Positions 1 through 13,920 are shown, numbered from the stretch's first letter. The stretch: 64,000 nt of DNA from Adineta steineri (GCA_905250115.1 CAJNOI010000345.1:1-64000), one strand, 5' to 3'. A program made the numbers and translations. Notes: generated from the sequence alone by a model not told the origin.

Positions 1-3000
1 TCAAATACTCGAGTTGATAAATGGACATTAAATTCAAGTACTAGTACTTCAGCAATGTATGTGAAGAACTCGTGTTGGGGTCTCTTCATCGATATTAATA
101 ATAATCTTTATTGTTCAATGTATGCACTCAATCAAGTTGTCATGAAATCATTGACTACTAATTCAGCTATGTGGACAGTTGCTGCTGGTGCAAACTGTTC
201 GGTACCAAGTACGAATACACTTAATGGTCCTTGTGGAATTTACGTTGATACAAAGCTTAATTTATATGTTGCTGATTGCGGTAACAGTCGAATTCAATTA
301 TTTCTATCAACACAAATAATTGGAAAAACGGTCGCAGGTACGGGAGCAATAGGAACTATTGCTCTAAATTGTCCTACTGGAATTGTTCTTGATGCTAGTG
401 ATTATCTCTACATTACGGACTGTAATAATCACCGTATTGTTGCGTCAGGACCGAACGGATTCCGCTGTTTGGTTGGATGTTCAGGCGTCTCTGGTGCAGC
501 ATCTAATCAATTATATTATCCGACTGCTTTAAGTTTTGATAGCTATGGAAATATGTATGTTGTTGATCAATTCAATAATCGAATACAAAAGTTTCCTATA
601 ACAAGCACTTCTTATAGTAAGTACCATAGAATCTTCTTTTCTCATTATCTAACAAGCGAGAAAAAATATTCTAATATTTTATCTATTCATTGCATTTCCA
701 AATTATCATTTCAATAAAGAGGCCATTCTATGCTGCTCAGATAGCTGTAGTATCGATGATATGAATAGTAGTTCGACGAATAAAGATTAAAAAGTGTCTG
801 AAATATTAAGTTTCAAAGTCATACTATCCATTGAAGTTATTCGCAACTTGTTGTCTTGCTCATATTCGAGTAAATGAGCTGACATCTCTCTCACTACAGA
901 TTTCTTCTAAGTGAATAATCTGTTGTAATTAAATTGCCTGATTTCTTCGAGCAAAGTTCTGACTGTAAAGGTAATTCTTATCAATGATTTCATTAAATTC
1001 GAACTATAGAATTTAGCCAAAGTTTAGAACTCGAGATCTGAATTTGGTTTTGTAAGTCATTGAAAGTTGAGCTGCTTTTCTTCAGTGATTCATTGGAAGA
1101 ATTCTGAGGTAAGTCGACGTTCTATGTAGAGGTAAAACTAGTAATAGTTGTAGGAAAAATATTTGGCCTATGAAACTATCTCTGGATAGTACTTGATACT
1201 ACAAGATAGCTGAACACAGCAGGATATTCTTCTTCTTCATTGAAACTGGATTGATTTGATTCTTTTAAATAAAAATGATTTGTTAATATATTCTAACAGA
1301 AGTGAACGAGATATCTAGTCAATTTTCACTTTTTCTTAGATGTGACTCTTAATCAACCAAACTTGTGTCCATCTACAACATGGTATACAAATGCAATTAC
1401 ATTTGCCAATGCTAGTACGGCTGGAACTCTCGTATATGGTGTTTTTGTTAGTATTAATAATACTGTGTATGTAGCTAATCAACAAACTAACAAAGTCATA
1501 GTATGGTTCGAAGGAAGTATTAATCCAGATAAAATTATTTCTGGTAGTCTGAATACGTCATTCGATCTTTTCGTTACTCCTTTAGGTGACATATATGTTG
1601 ATAATGGTTTAAGTAATGGTCGAATTGATAAATTTTCATTCAACTCAAGCATAAGTACTTCTGTAATGTCAGTTCCTAATGCATGTTACGGCATTTTTGT
1701 TGATATTAGTAATACTCTTTATTGTTCAGCATTTTATTCTCATCAAGTTGTTAAGAAATGGTTGAATGATAATGTACTCACATCAACTATTGTTGCTGGC
1801 AACGGTACAGCAGGATCAACAGCGACTACGCTTAATGGGCCTTTGGGAATTTTTATCGATGCTCACGTTAATTTATATGTTACAGATTTTTATAACAATA
1901 GAATACAAATGTTTCCCGTTGGACAATTTAATGGGATAACTTTAGCGGGAGCTAGTGTACCAGGAACTATTACACTTAATCAGCCAAATAGTATTACATT
2001 AGATGGTAATGGATATCTTTTTATTACGGATACTTATAATCATCGAATAATTGGATCAGGACCATATGGTTTTCGATGTTTATTTGGGTGTACGACAATA
2101 TATGGTTCTGCACCAAGTCAATTGTATTATCCAGCAACTTTAAGGTTTGATAGTTATGGAAATCTATTTGTTGCTGATAGATTTAACTATCGCGTGCAAA
2201 AGTTTATATTAGCATCAAATTCATGTAGTAAGTTATTTTTAGTTTATGTTTTCCATGATATAAATTTATTTATTTCAGGTCTTTCTTATAATCAACCAAC
2301 ATTTTGTTATAATGCTTTATGGTATTCTAGTGCATCAACTTTTGCATCAAGTAGTACAATTGGTACTTCACCTTATGGTATTTTTATTGATGGAATTAAT
2401 ACTGTGTATGTACCTAATCGAGTTAGTAACACTATTTTATCATGGCCTCAATGGAGTAATACATCAACAAGTAATAGTTATAGTAATTTAAGTAGTCCAT
2501 ACAGTCTTTTTATGTCTATGACTGGTGATATTTATATTGATAATGGTTATTCATATGGTCGAGTCGATAAATATACATTTAATACATCAAATTCCGTTAC
2601 TGTTATGAATGTGAATGAAAGCTGTTATGGTTTATTTATTGATATTAACAATAATCTTTATTGTTCACTTAAAAATCTTCATCAAGTTGTTAAACTTTTA
2701 CTTAATAATGGTACAACCATTCCGACAATTGCAGCCGGAAATGGTTCTGCTGGATCACTATCAAATATGCTTAATTCTCCACAAGGAGTCTATGTTGATA
2801 GTAATTTAAACTTATATATTGCAGACAGTGCTAACAATCGTATTCAATTCGTTCAAACTGGTCAATTAAATGGAATGACAATCGTTGGTAATGGATCATC
2901 AGCAAATATTATACTCAACTATCCGACTGGAGTTGTCCTTGATGCTAATGGTTATCTTTTTATTGTCGATAGTTATAATCATCGTATTGTTGCTTCAAGT

Positions 3001-6000
3001 TATTATGGTTTTCGATGTATAGTGGGATGTTCAGGAGGTGGTTCAACTGCATCTCAATTATCTTTTCCACAAAGTATGGCTTTTGATAGCTATGGAAATA
3101 TATATGTTACTGATCGAAATAATAGTCGAGTGCAACAATTCACTCTTCAAACTAACAATTGCAGTAAGTTATTTGTAAATAATGCAACATTATGAAATTG
3201 TAGTTGATAATTAGTTTTTGCGACTATCATTTGAAAAATTGACAAAAATCAGATGATATGAATTATCTAATCTCATATTAATGTTTTTAGTATAACTTCC
3301 CTCTAATTTAACTGAATAAAGTATAACTGTTTTATATTTCAGCAATACCGACTACCACCACCACTACTACTACGAGCAGCACCAGCAGTACCACAACTAG
3401 CACTACTACTACTACCACGAGTAAGACTACAAGCAGTAGCAGTACAACAAGTAGTACTACCACCACCACTAGTAGCACTACTACTACTACAACCAGTACC
3501 ACGAGTAGCACTACGACTAGCAGTACTACTACGAGCAGTAGCACTACCACTACCACCACCAGTACTACAAGCAGCAGTACTACAAGTAGCACTACTACCA
3601 CTACCACTACCAGTAGTACAACTACAAGCAGTAGCAGTACCACAAGTACCACTACTACTACTACTACTACCACAAGTACTACAACAAGTAGCAGTAGTAC
3701 CACAAGTAGTACTAGTACGAGCAGCAGTAGCACCTCAAGTACCACTACTACCACGACCACCACTAGCAGTACTACTACTACTACCACCACAAGTACTACA
3801 ACAAGTAGCAGCAGTACCACAAGTACCACTACCACCACAAGCAGTAGTACCTCAAGCAGCACCACTACAAGCAGCAGCAGCACTTCAAGTACTACTACTA
3901 CTACCACTACCACCACTAGTACTACAACAAGTAGCCGCAGCTCCACAAGCAGTACCACCACGAGCAGCAGTAGTACTTCAAGTAGCACTACTACTACCAC
4001 TAGTACGACAACAAGCAGCAGCAGTACTTCAAGTAGCACCACTACCACGACCACCACTACCAGTATCACTACGAGCAGTAGCAGTACTACAAGTAGTAGT
4101 ACAACGAGCAGCAGCAGTACTACAAGTAGTACTACCACGAGCAGCAGCAGTACTTCCAGTAGCACCACTACTACGACCACCACCAGCAGCACCACTGCGA
4201 GCAGTAGTAGCACTACAAGTAGCAGTACAACGACTAGTAGCAGTACTTCAAGTAGTACTACCACAAGCACTAGTAGTATCTCAAGTAGCACTACTACCAC
4301 CAGCAGTAGTACTTCAACAAGCAGTAGCAGTACCACAAGTAGTACCACTACAAGCAGCAGCAGTACTTCAAGTAGCACGACTACCAGTACCACTACGAGC
4401 AGTAGCAGTACTACAAGTAGCAGTACAACAAGTAGTAGTAGTACTTCAAGTAGTACTACCACGAGCAGCAGTAGTACCTCAAGTAGCACTACTACCACCA
4501 GCAGTAGTACTTCAACGAGCAGTAGCAGTACCACAAGTAGTATAGCTTCCACTACAACTTCTCAAAGATTAGATATCCATCAAAGTAATAATATGAATAA
4601 TATGAAAAATATTTTATTGATCTTTTTTTCTAAATTAGGTTGCTATGCACCGACGGTTACATTGATTCCTGGACAATCATCTTTATCATCTCCAATGTCA
4701 TATCGACGTAGTCAAGATTTTTCTATTAGTTCGATGATTCAATTTAATTGTAATGGTTCACTTTCAACAACTAAAAAATGGACAGTCAAAAATTGTACAT
4801 CGATATGTTCATTTGTAATTCAATTGGATGATAAAATCAGTACAACATTAAATGAACTTTATATTCCATCAAGAACATTGGATTATGGAATTTATGAATT
4901 AACATTAACTGTCACAATGATTGAATCACTTGATCTTAAATCTTCAGCTTCAGTTTTTGCAAGAGTAACTGCAACAGGTATAACAGCAAATCTTGTTCAA
5001 TTAGGAACATCAATGATAACACGTGGTAGTCAACAAGATCTTCAACTTAATCCTGGAGCATATTCTGTTGATCCTGATCAAAATTCGTTTGATGCGAGTG
5101 TACGTATTATTTATCCCTCATTGATTATAAAATAGATTATATCGAACGAGACTATGATATATTAGTTTTACTTCAATATGGTGATACGAGTAAAACCATG
5201 AGTAGTAGAAATCAAGCCTGACAAAGTGATGATATGAATATTCCCAATAATCCAAAAGATCGAAAATAACAGAAATTGTTTTGAAAGTATGAAGAGTAAC
5301 TGTCAGATTCTTAGCGAGATCAATAGATAATCTATTTATTTCATTCTTATCACTTTTTTACAGATATCTTAATAAATCTATTTTTATTGACTATAGAAAT
5401 GGAAATATACGTATTATTGTCGAATTTATGGTTTATACAATTTCCCAAATTTTCAAGGTATATTATTACCAATTGAAAATTCTAAAATTGATCCTTATAA
5501 TCCATCATGCTTATCAAATCAATCAGGTAATATTAATTCTCGATAATTTTATATGTCGAAATAAGAAACCTCATAACTGAATAGGATTAATATTCGGAAA
5601 TTTAACTGCATCACCTAATTCATCTCTAACAGTTCTCGGTGGTTCACTTCAATCAAATCAAATGTATCAATTTATGGTTTATATGGAAAATCGTAAAAAT
5701 TCATCTATTCAAGCAACAGGATATGTACTTGTTACAGTTGAAGATACTCATCCACAATTAATTGTTATTGGGTAAATAAATTTTTTTATTTAATTAAATC
5801 TTAAAAAGAAAACTTTTGAATTTAGTTGTGTTATATCAATATTATGTGTTCCAAATCTTGAATATCAATTTGTTAATCCAACAACACAAGTTGCACTATT
5901 TGCTATTTGTGTTGGAAATTGTATAAATCTTCAAAATATAAAATGGAATATTTATCAAGGTTCTGATAATTCATCTTCAAACTATACACAATGGACTTTA

Positions 6001-9000
6001 TTTAATAATACAATTCTATATGAAAATATTTGGTTTTTCGGTAGAAATCTTTTTTGTAATTAAGAAATATTTATATTCGTCTTATTTTTTATAGGTAAAA
6101 ATACAAGTAATTTTACAGCTACAAATCAATTATTTCTCAACAATCCTCAAATAGATCTCTGGCGATTTGAAGTTGTTTACACGTTTTTAAATGAAACAAG
6201 TACAAGTGCATTAAATTTTATTATTAATCAACCTCCTTATAATGGTTCATGTTCAATTAATCCGATGAATGGTACAACAACTACTTTGTTCACTATTACG
6301 TGTCCAAATTGGTTTGATGAAGATGGAATTAAAGACTATTCATTATACGGTATAGTTATTTTTTAATACAAGAAAATTATGAAATAGTTCGTGTAGTGTT
6401 GATATAGATCTTCTTTCTTTTAACATTAATGATGATACTAACGAGAAAAGTTCAGATAATCGATATTTAATTAGAATCTAAGAATGTGAATGTCTGAACT
6501 TCTCTCTTGAATGATACACTACGATGCTAAACAAAGACTAAGATATCTTTTTCCGTTTGACTCGCAAATATTAACTTTGTAATTATATTAGAGAATAACG
6601 ATATATTTTTCACTCATTTTACTCCGAAATATTGAGCAAAATATAGATTTTTGTAGATTCAGAATTTAATTCATATTATAGAATTTATTTTAATCCTAGA
6701 GAAAGTATGTTAATCAATTTTCTTCTAATTTAAGCATGGACTACGGATGTATCGCAAAAATTAATGATTGCATATTCATCAGTATCTAGTTTTCAAGTTC
6801 GATTACCAAGTGGAGATAATCAAACATCATTACTCAATATTGTTATTTCTATTCGTGATCTTCTTGATTGTGTTGTAGAAGTAAATATGTCGTCTGTATA
6901 TGTTATCGTAGATTCTGTAGGAATAAATGATCTAATGACAAGTCTACAAAGTTCACCAAATACATTAACAAATAGTGCAATTGTTCAATTACTTTCAAGT
7001 GGAAATCAAAATACTGTTGGACAAATTCTTACTGCAATTTCTCAACAATTCAATCAGCTGAATAGTGAAAATATAGATCAAGCTATTTCAAGTAATTATT
7101 AATATTTAGTTTACTACAGATAATGAAAATAATCTTTTTCTTAGGTGGAGTACCAGCTGCAACTATTCTAGTATCATCATTAGGAAGTTCAAGTTTACAA
7201 GGAGTAATTAAATTGAATTGAATTGAATTGAATTGAATTGATTTTATTTGATTTTAATATAGAATTCAACATCTGTCAATGAATCAGCTTTGACTGAATA
7301 TACTAAAATATTAAATACTCAAGCAAATCTTCGGGATTATTTAATGACATTTACAACTGATCTCGTTATTACATCATCAAATAGTATCAAATTACAATCA
7401 ACAGCATTAGCCCAAATAACACAATCAACAAACCAATTAACAAGAGCTGCTCTAGTACTATAAATCAAATCATTTTGTAAAGCTATAATTTTGTATAATT
7501 CTAGTCAATTGCATCAAATAGATGTTATCAATTATCTCTTGCTCTATCTTCAATGGCTACACAAATTCCATATGAAGATGCACAAATAGCAGCAAATCAA
7601 CTAGTGCAATGTGCTTCAAATGTCTTAACCGTAAACTTTAGATTTTTAAATAATGTTCTATAAAACGTGGTTTTTTGTATAGATAAATTTCGCTAAGTGT
7701 AGGGAGGCCAAAAAGTCAATAGAGATCGAGAATTTTAAATATCTGTCTTTCGAGTTGATACTTTTATTACTGAAAAAGAAATATCCGTAGTTCGTATTAA
7801 CAAGAGACACGTTCTCAGAGCTTTTTTTAAACCAATACAGCTAACGTCAACAAAAGCTTGAGAGCAATTTCATCATTTGTTAACCTGTAGAATTATGAAT
7901 AATTAATTTAGGCTGTAAATGGACCATTACAAGAACGAACAAGTACACTTGATTTAGATTATTCTCGCGCAAATATGGTACCTACTGATTATGATACTGA
8001 TCTTGAATCTCCATGGTCAAATACAAGTAACAGTTCTTGTTGAATGGTTTATTTCTAGTTCTTTTTTTTTTATTTCTAAAAGATTTATTTGGTGGTGGTG
8101 ATGAGGCATCAGTTGAAAAAAATCGAAATATATATTATCAAAAACAATTAGCAAATCAAATCAATAGTCAAGTAACAGAAATCATATCATTATTAACTTC
8201 TTCATTAAATATTCATTTAAATATTGGTCAAAATTCAATAATAAATACATCTCAAACATATATGTCATTAGAAACAATATCAACCGAATCACTTTCAAAT
8301 AAAATTGTTAAACAAATTGGAAATGCTCAATTTCATATTCCATCAGATTTTAATTTGAATACAAATGATAACTCTTCGATTTCACTTCGAGTAAGTTTGT
8401 TTTAATATTATTTAAAGAATTTCTTTTGAACTTTTTTAGTCAAAAATGGATGTACTTGCTTCATTTGGAGAATCTTCAAATACAAATCTTTCAAGATCAG
8501 TTTCGCTTTCAATAATTGATCAAAATGGAAATGAAATGTCGTTTAAAGCCAATGAAAATAATTCAATAAAACTAATAATTCCTCGTGATCCAAATCTAGT
8601 AATTCCATCAATGTATTTACAAAATGTTACATCAACTAATTCAACTATTAATAATTTATTATTCAATTATCATTATATTAATATAACAAGTTCACTTCCA
8701 ATTTCAATTCATTTTGAAATTCATTCCTTAAATCGAAGTCTTGCTTATTTATTTATTTATAAATTTGATCAAACACCGCAATTAAATAGTTCAATTAATC
8801 TTATTGATGGATGGATAATTTTTTGCCCCTTCAGTATGTTTTCTTTTCTTGAACATTCAAATAGATTTCTTTTTTGTAATTATAGATTTAACTAATGATG
8901 ATATATATCGATATTTTATTGATAATCAACAAACACCTGGTCATCAATCATTAATATTCGGAATACGTGAATTAAATTCAACTGAAATGAATAATTATTG

Positions 9001-12000
9001 TTTAAATAATTCATCAATAAATACATCTTTACCAATCACCGATGAACCATTTACTTTTACATCAAATTATGAACTTCGTATATATACATCAGGTTGTTAT
9101 TATCTTGATGATAATAATAATTGGAAATCAGATGGATTAAATGTAAGTATAAGATGGATTAGGAAAATAAAGATTATTTGATATTTATTTAATAATAGGT
9201 TGGATCATTAACAAATCATTATGAAACAGAATGTCTTTCAACTCATTTAACATCATTTGCTGGTGGTTTTATTGTTTTACCAGAACCAATTAATTGGAGT
9301 TATGTTTTTGCCAATGCTGGTTTTCTGAAAAATAAAACTATTTATTTAACAGTTATTTGTATGTCTATTGCTTATATTATTTTGATGATTTTTGGACGTT
9401 TTAAAGATAAAAAAGATATTGAAAAAGTAAATTAAAATAATTAATAATATTTCTTAATTGAATTTATCTAATTTTTTTAGTTAGGAGTAACACCATTACC
9501 TGATAATGATAAATCTGATCAATATTATTATCAAATTATTGTTTTTACTGGTCAACGAGCAAATTCTGGAACACAATCAAAAGTAAAAAAGAGGAATTTT
9601 GCTTTGTAAATAAATCTTAATTTGATTAGGTTCATTTTATTCTCTCGAGTGATAATGATGAAACACGTGTTCGAACATTTTCAGATCCTCATAGAAAAAT
9701 ATTTCAACGTGGTGGAATTGATTCATTTATTATGAGTGTTCCAAAGTAAATTCATTTAACACTTAAAATATATTTATGTGTTGTTTTTAAAGATCATTAG
9801 GATTATTAAATTATATTCGTATTTGGCATGATAATTCAGGAGAAGGTTCATCAGCATCATGGTTTTTAAAATATATTATTGTTCGAGATTTACAAACAAT
9901 GGAAAAATTTTATTTTATTGCTCAACGTTGGTTTTCAGTTGAACAAGGAGATGGACTTGTAACTATTTGTTTTTTTTCATTTCTTAAATCGTCATTCTTT
10001 AAATTTAGATTGAACGAATTTTACCCATTGCTGGTGAAATGGAAAAACAAAATTTTTCTTATGTATTATCGAAAAAAGCTTATTTTAGTGTATCCGATGG
10101 TCATTTATGGTTTTCAATTTTCTCTCGACCGCCATCAAATAAATTTACACGTGTTCAACGTTGTACTTGTTGTTTTGTTTTATTATTTGCTTCAATGTTA
10201 CTGAATATAATGTATTATGATTTATCGGCTGAAGCAAAATCATCAAATAATACAGAAAGTAATAGTCTGTCGATTGGTCCTCTTTATATAGCACCAGAAC
10301 AAGTATGTATAATTTTATATTATAAAGAATTGAGCTGAATATACTTAAAGAGACTCTTTATAGTCTATGAATTGTTAAATTTAACTTTTGAACATGACAC
10401 TAAATTTCATAAAGTTATCATTTTATTGAAAAGATTTTGATTTATTTAAGATTGGAATTGGTATAATGGTTGAATTACTCTCGTTAGTTCCAAGTATTTT
10501 CATAGTTCAATTCTTTCGACGTATTCGACCTCGTCGACAAATTTCACCATTACGTCAAGCAATGGAGAAAATACGATCATTACCACACACGTTAGTGTAA
10601 CTTAATGTATTGTCTTTGATTTAATCATTTTATATTTTTAGTGATTCAAAAGATAAAAGCCTAATCAAAAATAAAAAAAGTCAATTCACATTTCCTTGGT
10701 GGTGTTTATTTATTGCTTATACACTTTCTTTTATGATAATTGCTGTTTCAATGTTTTTTATTATTGTTAAAGGAATTATATTTGGTGATTTAAAAACTCA
10801 AAAATGGTTAACGTCGGTTTTCACTGGGTTTTTCTCATCAATTATTCTTACTCAACCAATAAAAGTATATATTTAGATATTCTAGTTTACTTTAAAGAAA
10901 TTTCTTTTCTTTTCTTTTTTTAAAGATTTTAGGTTTAGCAGTATTTTTTACTCTGTTTTGTCGAAATCCAAATGATGATAAAGAAGCAAAAGAATATATA
11001 GATGAGACTAATTTTGAATTGGATGGTGATGAAGATTATCTTCATTCGAATAATTTTTCATTGATTTCACATACTTCAAAACGTATTACTCGTCTAAATG
11101 AAAATGAAGTAGCCTTTCTTCGTGAACAACGTTTAAAAGAACTTCAAATGTGGTCAATTATTCGAGAATTTATAATTTATGCTATATTTTTAATATTACT
11201 TTGCATAATAACTTTTTCAAATCGTACACAAAATAGTTTTTATCAAACTGATCATTTACAAAAATATTTTTTAAATACAAGGCAAACAGATTGTGATTAT
11301 ACACAAGTATACTTTATTATTTTTTGTTCTATATAACAATGAATATTTGTAGATTTTAACAATTGATGATTATTGGAATTGGTTAAATAATAGTTTTATT
11401 GATAATCTTCGTGCTCAACAATGGTATAATGATGATGAACCGATAAATTTAAATGGATATATAAATGATAAAACAAATCGAATGATTGGTTGGGCAACAA
11501 TGAGACAACTACGTAGTAAATCACAATTATGTTCTGATCAACGGATAATATCAACATGTATAAATGATTATAGTTTATTTAATGAAGAAAAAGATTCATT
11601 TCAACCAGGATGGATACTGAATCAAACATCAATAGAAGACGAAGAAGAAGATTATAGTTCATCAATTCTAAAAGCATTTACATATCAATCAAGTAAAGAA
11701 TTAGATACATATGCTTATGTAGGTGATCATGGAACATATAGTGGAGATGGTTATGTATATGAATTTCGTGGTCGTTTATCTGATATTAAAAGTAATTTAT
11801 CTAAACTTCATCAATTACAATGGATCGATGCTAACACAAGAGCTGTTATTATTCAATTTACTTTATATAATCCAAATGTTGCATTATTTACTTCAGTTAC
11901 TTTTCTTCTCGAATTTTTATCTGCAAGTGGAATTTATCCATCAGCTCGTTTTGAACCACTTAATTTCTATGGTACGTGATTTTTTTTCTAAAACTGACTT

Positions 12001-13346
12001 TATTTTCTTTTTCTCGTAGAGGAGAGTTCAGTAAACATAAATTGTCTGATTTCTTGCTTGCTTGATTGTATGTCCGCAAGTTCAAAAAAACATCGAACAC
12101 CGATTTTCCCTAAAAAACATTTCTAGAGGTATTTCGATGTAAAGACTTCGAATCTGATGTTAGTTTTTGAGATTGTTCGAATAAATAGTTTACTGGTAGC
12201 GAAGACATATTGGTTCTACGAGAAAGAACTGAGCCGGTCTCCAGACGAGCGTTACTTCTATACTTTATTTGATAAGATTCGAATTCTAAATGATATTGAC
12301 AATTTTGTTTTGATTTAGTATTTACATCATTAACACAATTGATTTGTACAATTATTTATATATGTTTCGTTATTTATTTTCTAATTATTGAAATCAAATT
12401 ATTAATGAAATTAAAATTAAAATATTTTTATGAATTTTGGTCAATAATTCAACTTGGTATAATAAGTTGTTCGATTACAAGTATTATTATTTATATTTGG
12501 CGTTTTAAAGAATATAATCGTTTAAGTTCACTTTTTCAACAAACAAATGGATATACTTATATTAATTTACAAATGACAGTTTATGTTGATGATGTTTTAA
12601 CATCTCTTCTTGGTTTTTGTTGTTTTTTTGCAACAATTAAATTTATTAAATTTATTCGTTTTAATAAATCATTAATAATATTTATTCAAACACTTAAATA
12701 CGTTACTAAAGACATTATTTCATTTTCATTTATGTTTTCAATTGTATTTATGGCTTTTCTTGCATTATTTTATTTATTATTTAATTCAAGTATTGCATCA
12801 TGTTCAAGTTTATTATCAACAGCTCAAATGTTATTTGAAACAACATTAATGAGTTTTGACGTAACTGATTTTACTGGAGCTGATCCATTTCTTGGTCCAT
12901 TTTGTTTTTCAATTTTTATTATTATTGTTGTTTTCGTATGCTTAAGTATGTTTATTTCAATACTCAATGATGGTTTTCATCATGTTGAACAAAATTCAAT
13001 TGAAGATCAACAAATTTTATCCTATATGTTAAAGAAATTTTTAAATTGGACACGTAAAAATATTTAATAAATTTAAATAAAAAAAATTATTTATTTGATA
13101 TTCTAGATTTAAGAAGACCAAATGTTGAAGAAATTTATGCATTACAAGACTCTCGAATGTATTCTCAATATGTTGATCCAATTGAAAATTTTCCTGATAA
13201 AATCGATCAATTATTAGAAGCAATTGATCGAGTATATTAAAATATAATAATTTATTTTCATTTAAAAATTATTTATTTTTCTTTTCTTTTAGATTTATGT
13301 CGATCAAAAAAAAGAATTATTAAAATTAACAAGAGCTGGTGTTTAA
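1..13346 (+). CDS. NHL-mucin-REJ-GPS-PLAT polycystin (TRPP-like) receptor-channel, 5' partial
   Basis: Predicted giant membrane receptor-channel of the polycystin-1/2 superfamily, probably a cation channel with a large ectodomain. I join 29 exons: 1-616, 1340-2227, 2279-3163, 3343-4584, 4639-5099, 5397-5526, 5585-5771, 5826-6040, 6095-6349, 6735-7091, 7145-7203, 7263-7454, 7505-7630, 7912-8026, 8083-8390, 8440-8833, 8886-9142, 9199-9426, 9481-9582, 9630-9745, 9793-9958, 10009-10302, 10451-10590, 10642-10864, 10926-11306, 11353-11971, 12319-13053, 13107-13231, 13293-13346. All introns are GT-AG and the sum is 3290 in-frame codons including the stop. Domains in order: NHL beta-propellers (exons 1-3), Ser/Thr stalk (exon 4), REJ region with YYCRIYG (exons 5-9), GPS with HLTSFAGG (about 9240), first membrane segment, PLAT (9481-9958), further membrane segments, then the polycystin extracellular loop and channel (11353-13053) with GWATMRQLR, WIDANTRAV and FTLYNPNVALF. 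The start lies upstream of the window. A polyadenylation signal AATAAA is at 13454. Domain calls are by eye; exon edges may be off by a few bases. Confidence 0.85.
617..1339 (+). other. Long first visible intron of the polycystin gene
   Basis: 723 bp between two NHL exons, with donor GTAAGT at 617 and acceptor TTCTTAG at 1339. Most introns of this gene are close to 50 bp, so this one is about fourteen times longer. I see no coding potential, and no match to the other repeats in the window. Confidence 0.7.
3349..4540 (+). repeat. ACN/AGN trinucleotide tract encoding a Ser/Thr stalk
   Basis: About 1.2 kb of ACT/ACC/ACA/AGT/AGC codons inside one exon of the polycystin gene. They encode almost only Thr and Ser, in runs such as TTTTTTSS. 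This is a typical mucin-like O-glycosylation stalk that separates the NHL head from the REJ domain. The opposite strand reads as a meaningless Val/Leu ORF. Length polymorphism between alleles is expected from the repeat structure (inference). Confidence 0.85.
6386..6530. repeat. Imperfect palindrome inside a polycystin intron
   Basis: Inside the 385-bp intron 6350-6734. The outer arms are GTGTAGTGTT (6391) and ACACTACG (about 6516). The inner arms are GAGAAAAGTTCAGA (about 6443) and TCTGAACTTCTCTC (about 6493). The nested inverted arms suggest a small MITE-like insertion that lengthened the intron. No flanking duplication was established. Confidence 0.5.
7211..7240 (+). repeat. (AATTG)6 microsatellite in an intron
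   Basis: Six tandem copies of AATTG, filling about half of the short polycystin intron 7204-7262. Confidence 0.9.
12015..12275 (+). repeat. Dispersed repeat, copy A (in a polycystin intron)
   Basis: Shares ordered blocks with 61117-61341 in the same orientation: GTAGAGRAGAGT, GTAAACATAAATTG, TTGATTGTRTGTCCGCA, GTTAGTTTTT, TCTACGARAAAGARCTGAG and GAGCGTTACTT. It occupies most of the 347-bp intron 11972-12318, far longer than the usual 50 bp, so insertion of a repeat explains the intron size. No coding potential and no obvious terminal repeats; class unknown. Confidence 0.7.
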
Positions 13347-13694
13347 TTATACTAATCTTCAGTTATTATATATCGAACTCGAATTAGATTGATATTTATT
13401 ATTGTATTGCTTTTGCTTAACTTGATTTAATCAACATATTATTATTTTTTTCGAATAAAATCATTGCTTTATTTGTTGTATAATTAAACTTGAACTTGTG
13501 TTTATTGATAAAAGATTGTAATGTATAGATAGATATTGTTTGATAATGGAACATGAATCTATAATAGATATTCCATAAAACACAAAAAAAGATGAATTTT
13601 TGTTACAGAATGCAGTGGAACTACCGAGAATAGGTAACAAATCGATGTATTATGTTACATGCTTCACCCTCAGTGGGTCCATCGCAACTAGGGG

Positions 13695-13764
13695 CATCTT
13701 GAGGGTGTGGGTGTGGGTACTATATAAATATGTAATACTTACACCCACCCACACCCTCAAGATG
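13695..13764. repeat. Telomere-like hairpin 1
   Basis: The left arm CATCTTGAGGGTGTGGG and right arm CCCACACCCTCAAGATG are perfect inverted repeats. The loop is AT-rich and contains TATATAAATA. An extra half-copy (CACTCAAGATG) follows at about 13785. It lies about 350 bp past the polycystin stop and about 155 bp from the 3' end of the converging GPCR gene. This is the clearest member of the family, with outer ends CTTGAG/CTCAAG. Confidence 0.85.
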
Positions 13765-13920
13765 GAATACCCACATTCAAACACACTCAAGATGAATTTA
13801 CTATTTGCATTGATTCAATCATTTAACTGTACTTTATTTTTGATAATACCTAAATACAATCTGTGTGACTAAATGAATACAACATTGAATTTATTTTTAC
13901 GACAAATACGAACAATACAA

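Noticed and set aside
3332..4552. 406-codon minus-strand Val/Leu-only ORF
   Set aside because: It is the complement of the Ser/Thr-coding microsatellite exon; composition is explained entirely by ACN/AGN repeats on the plus strand.
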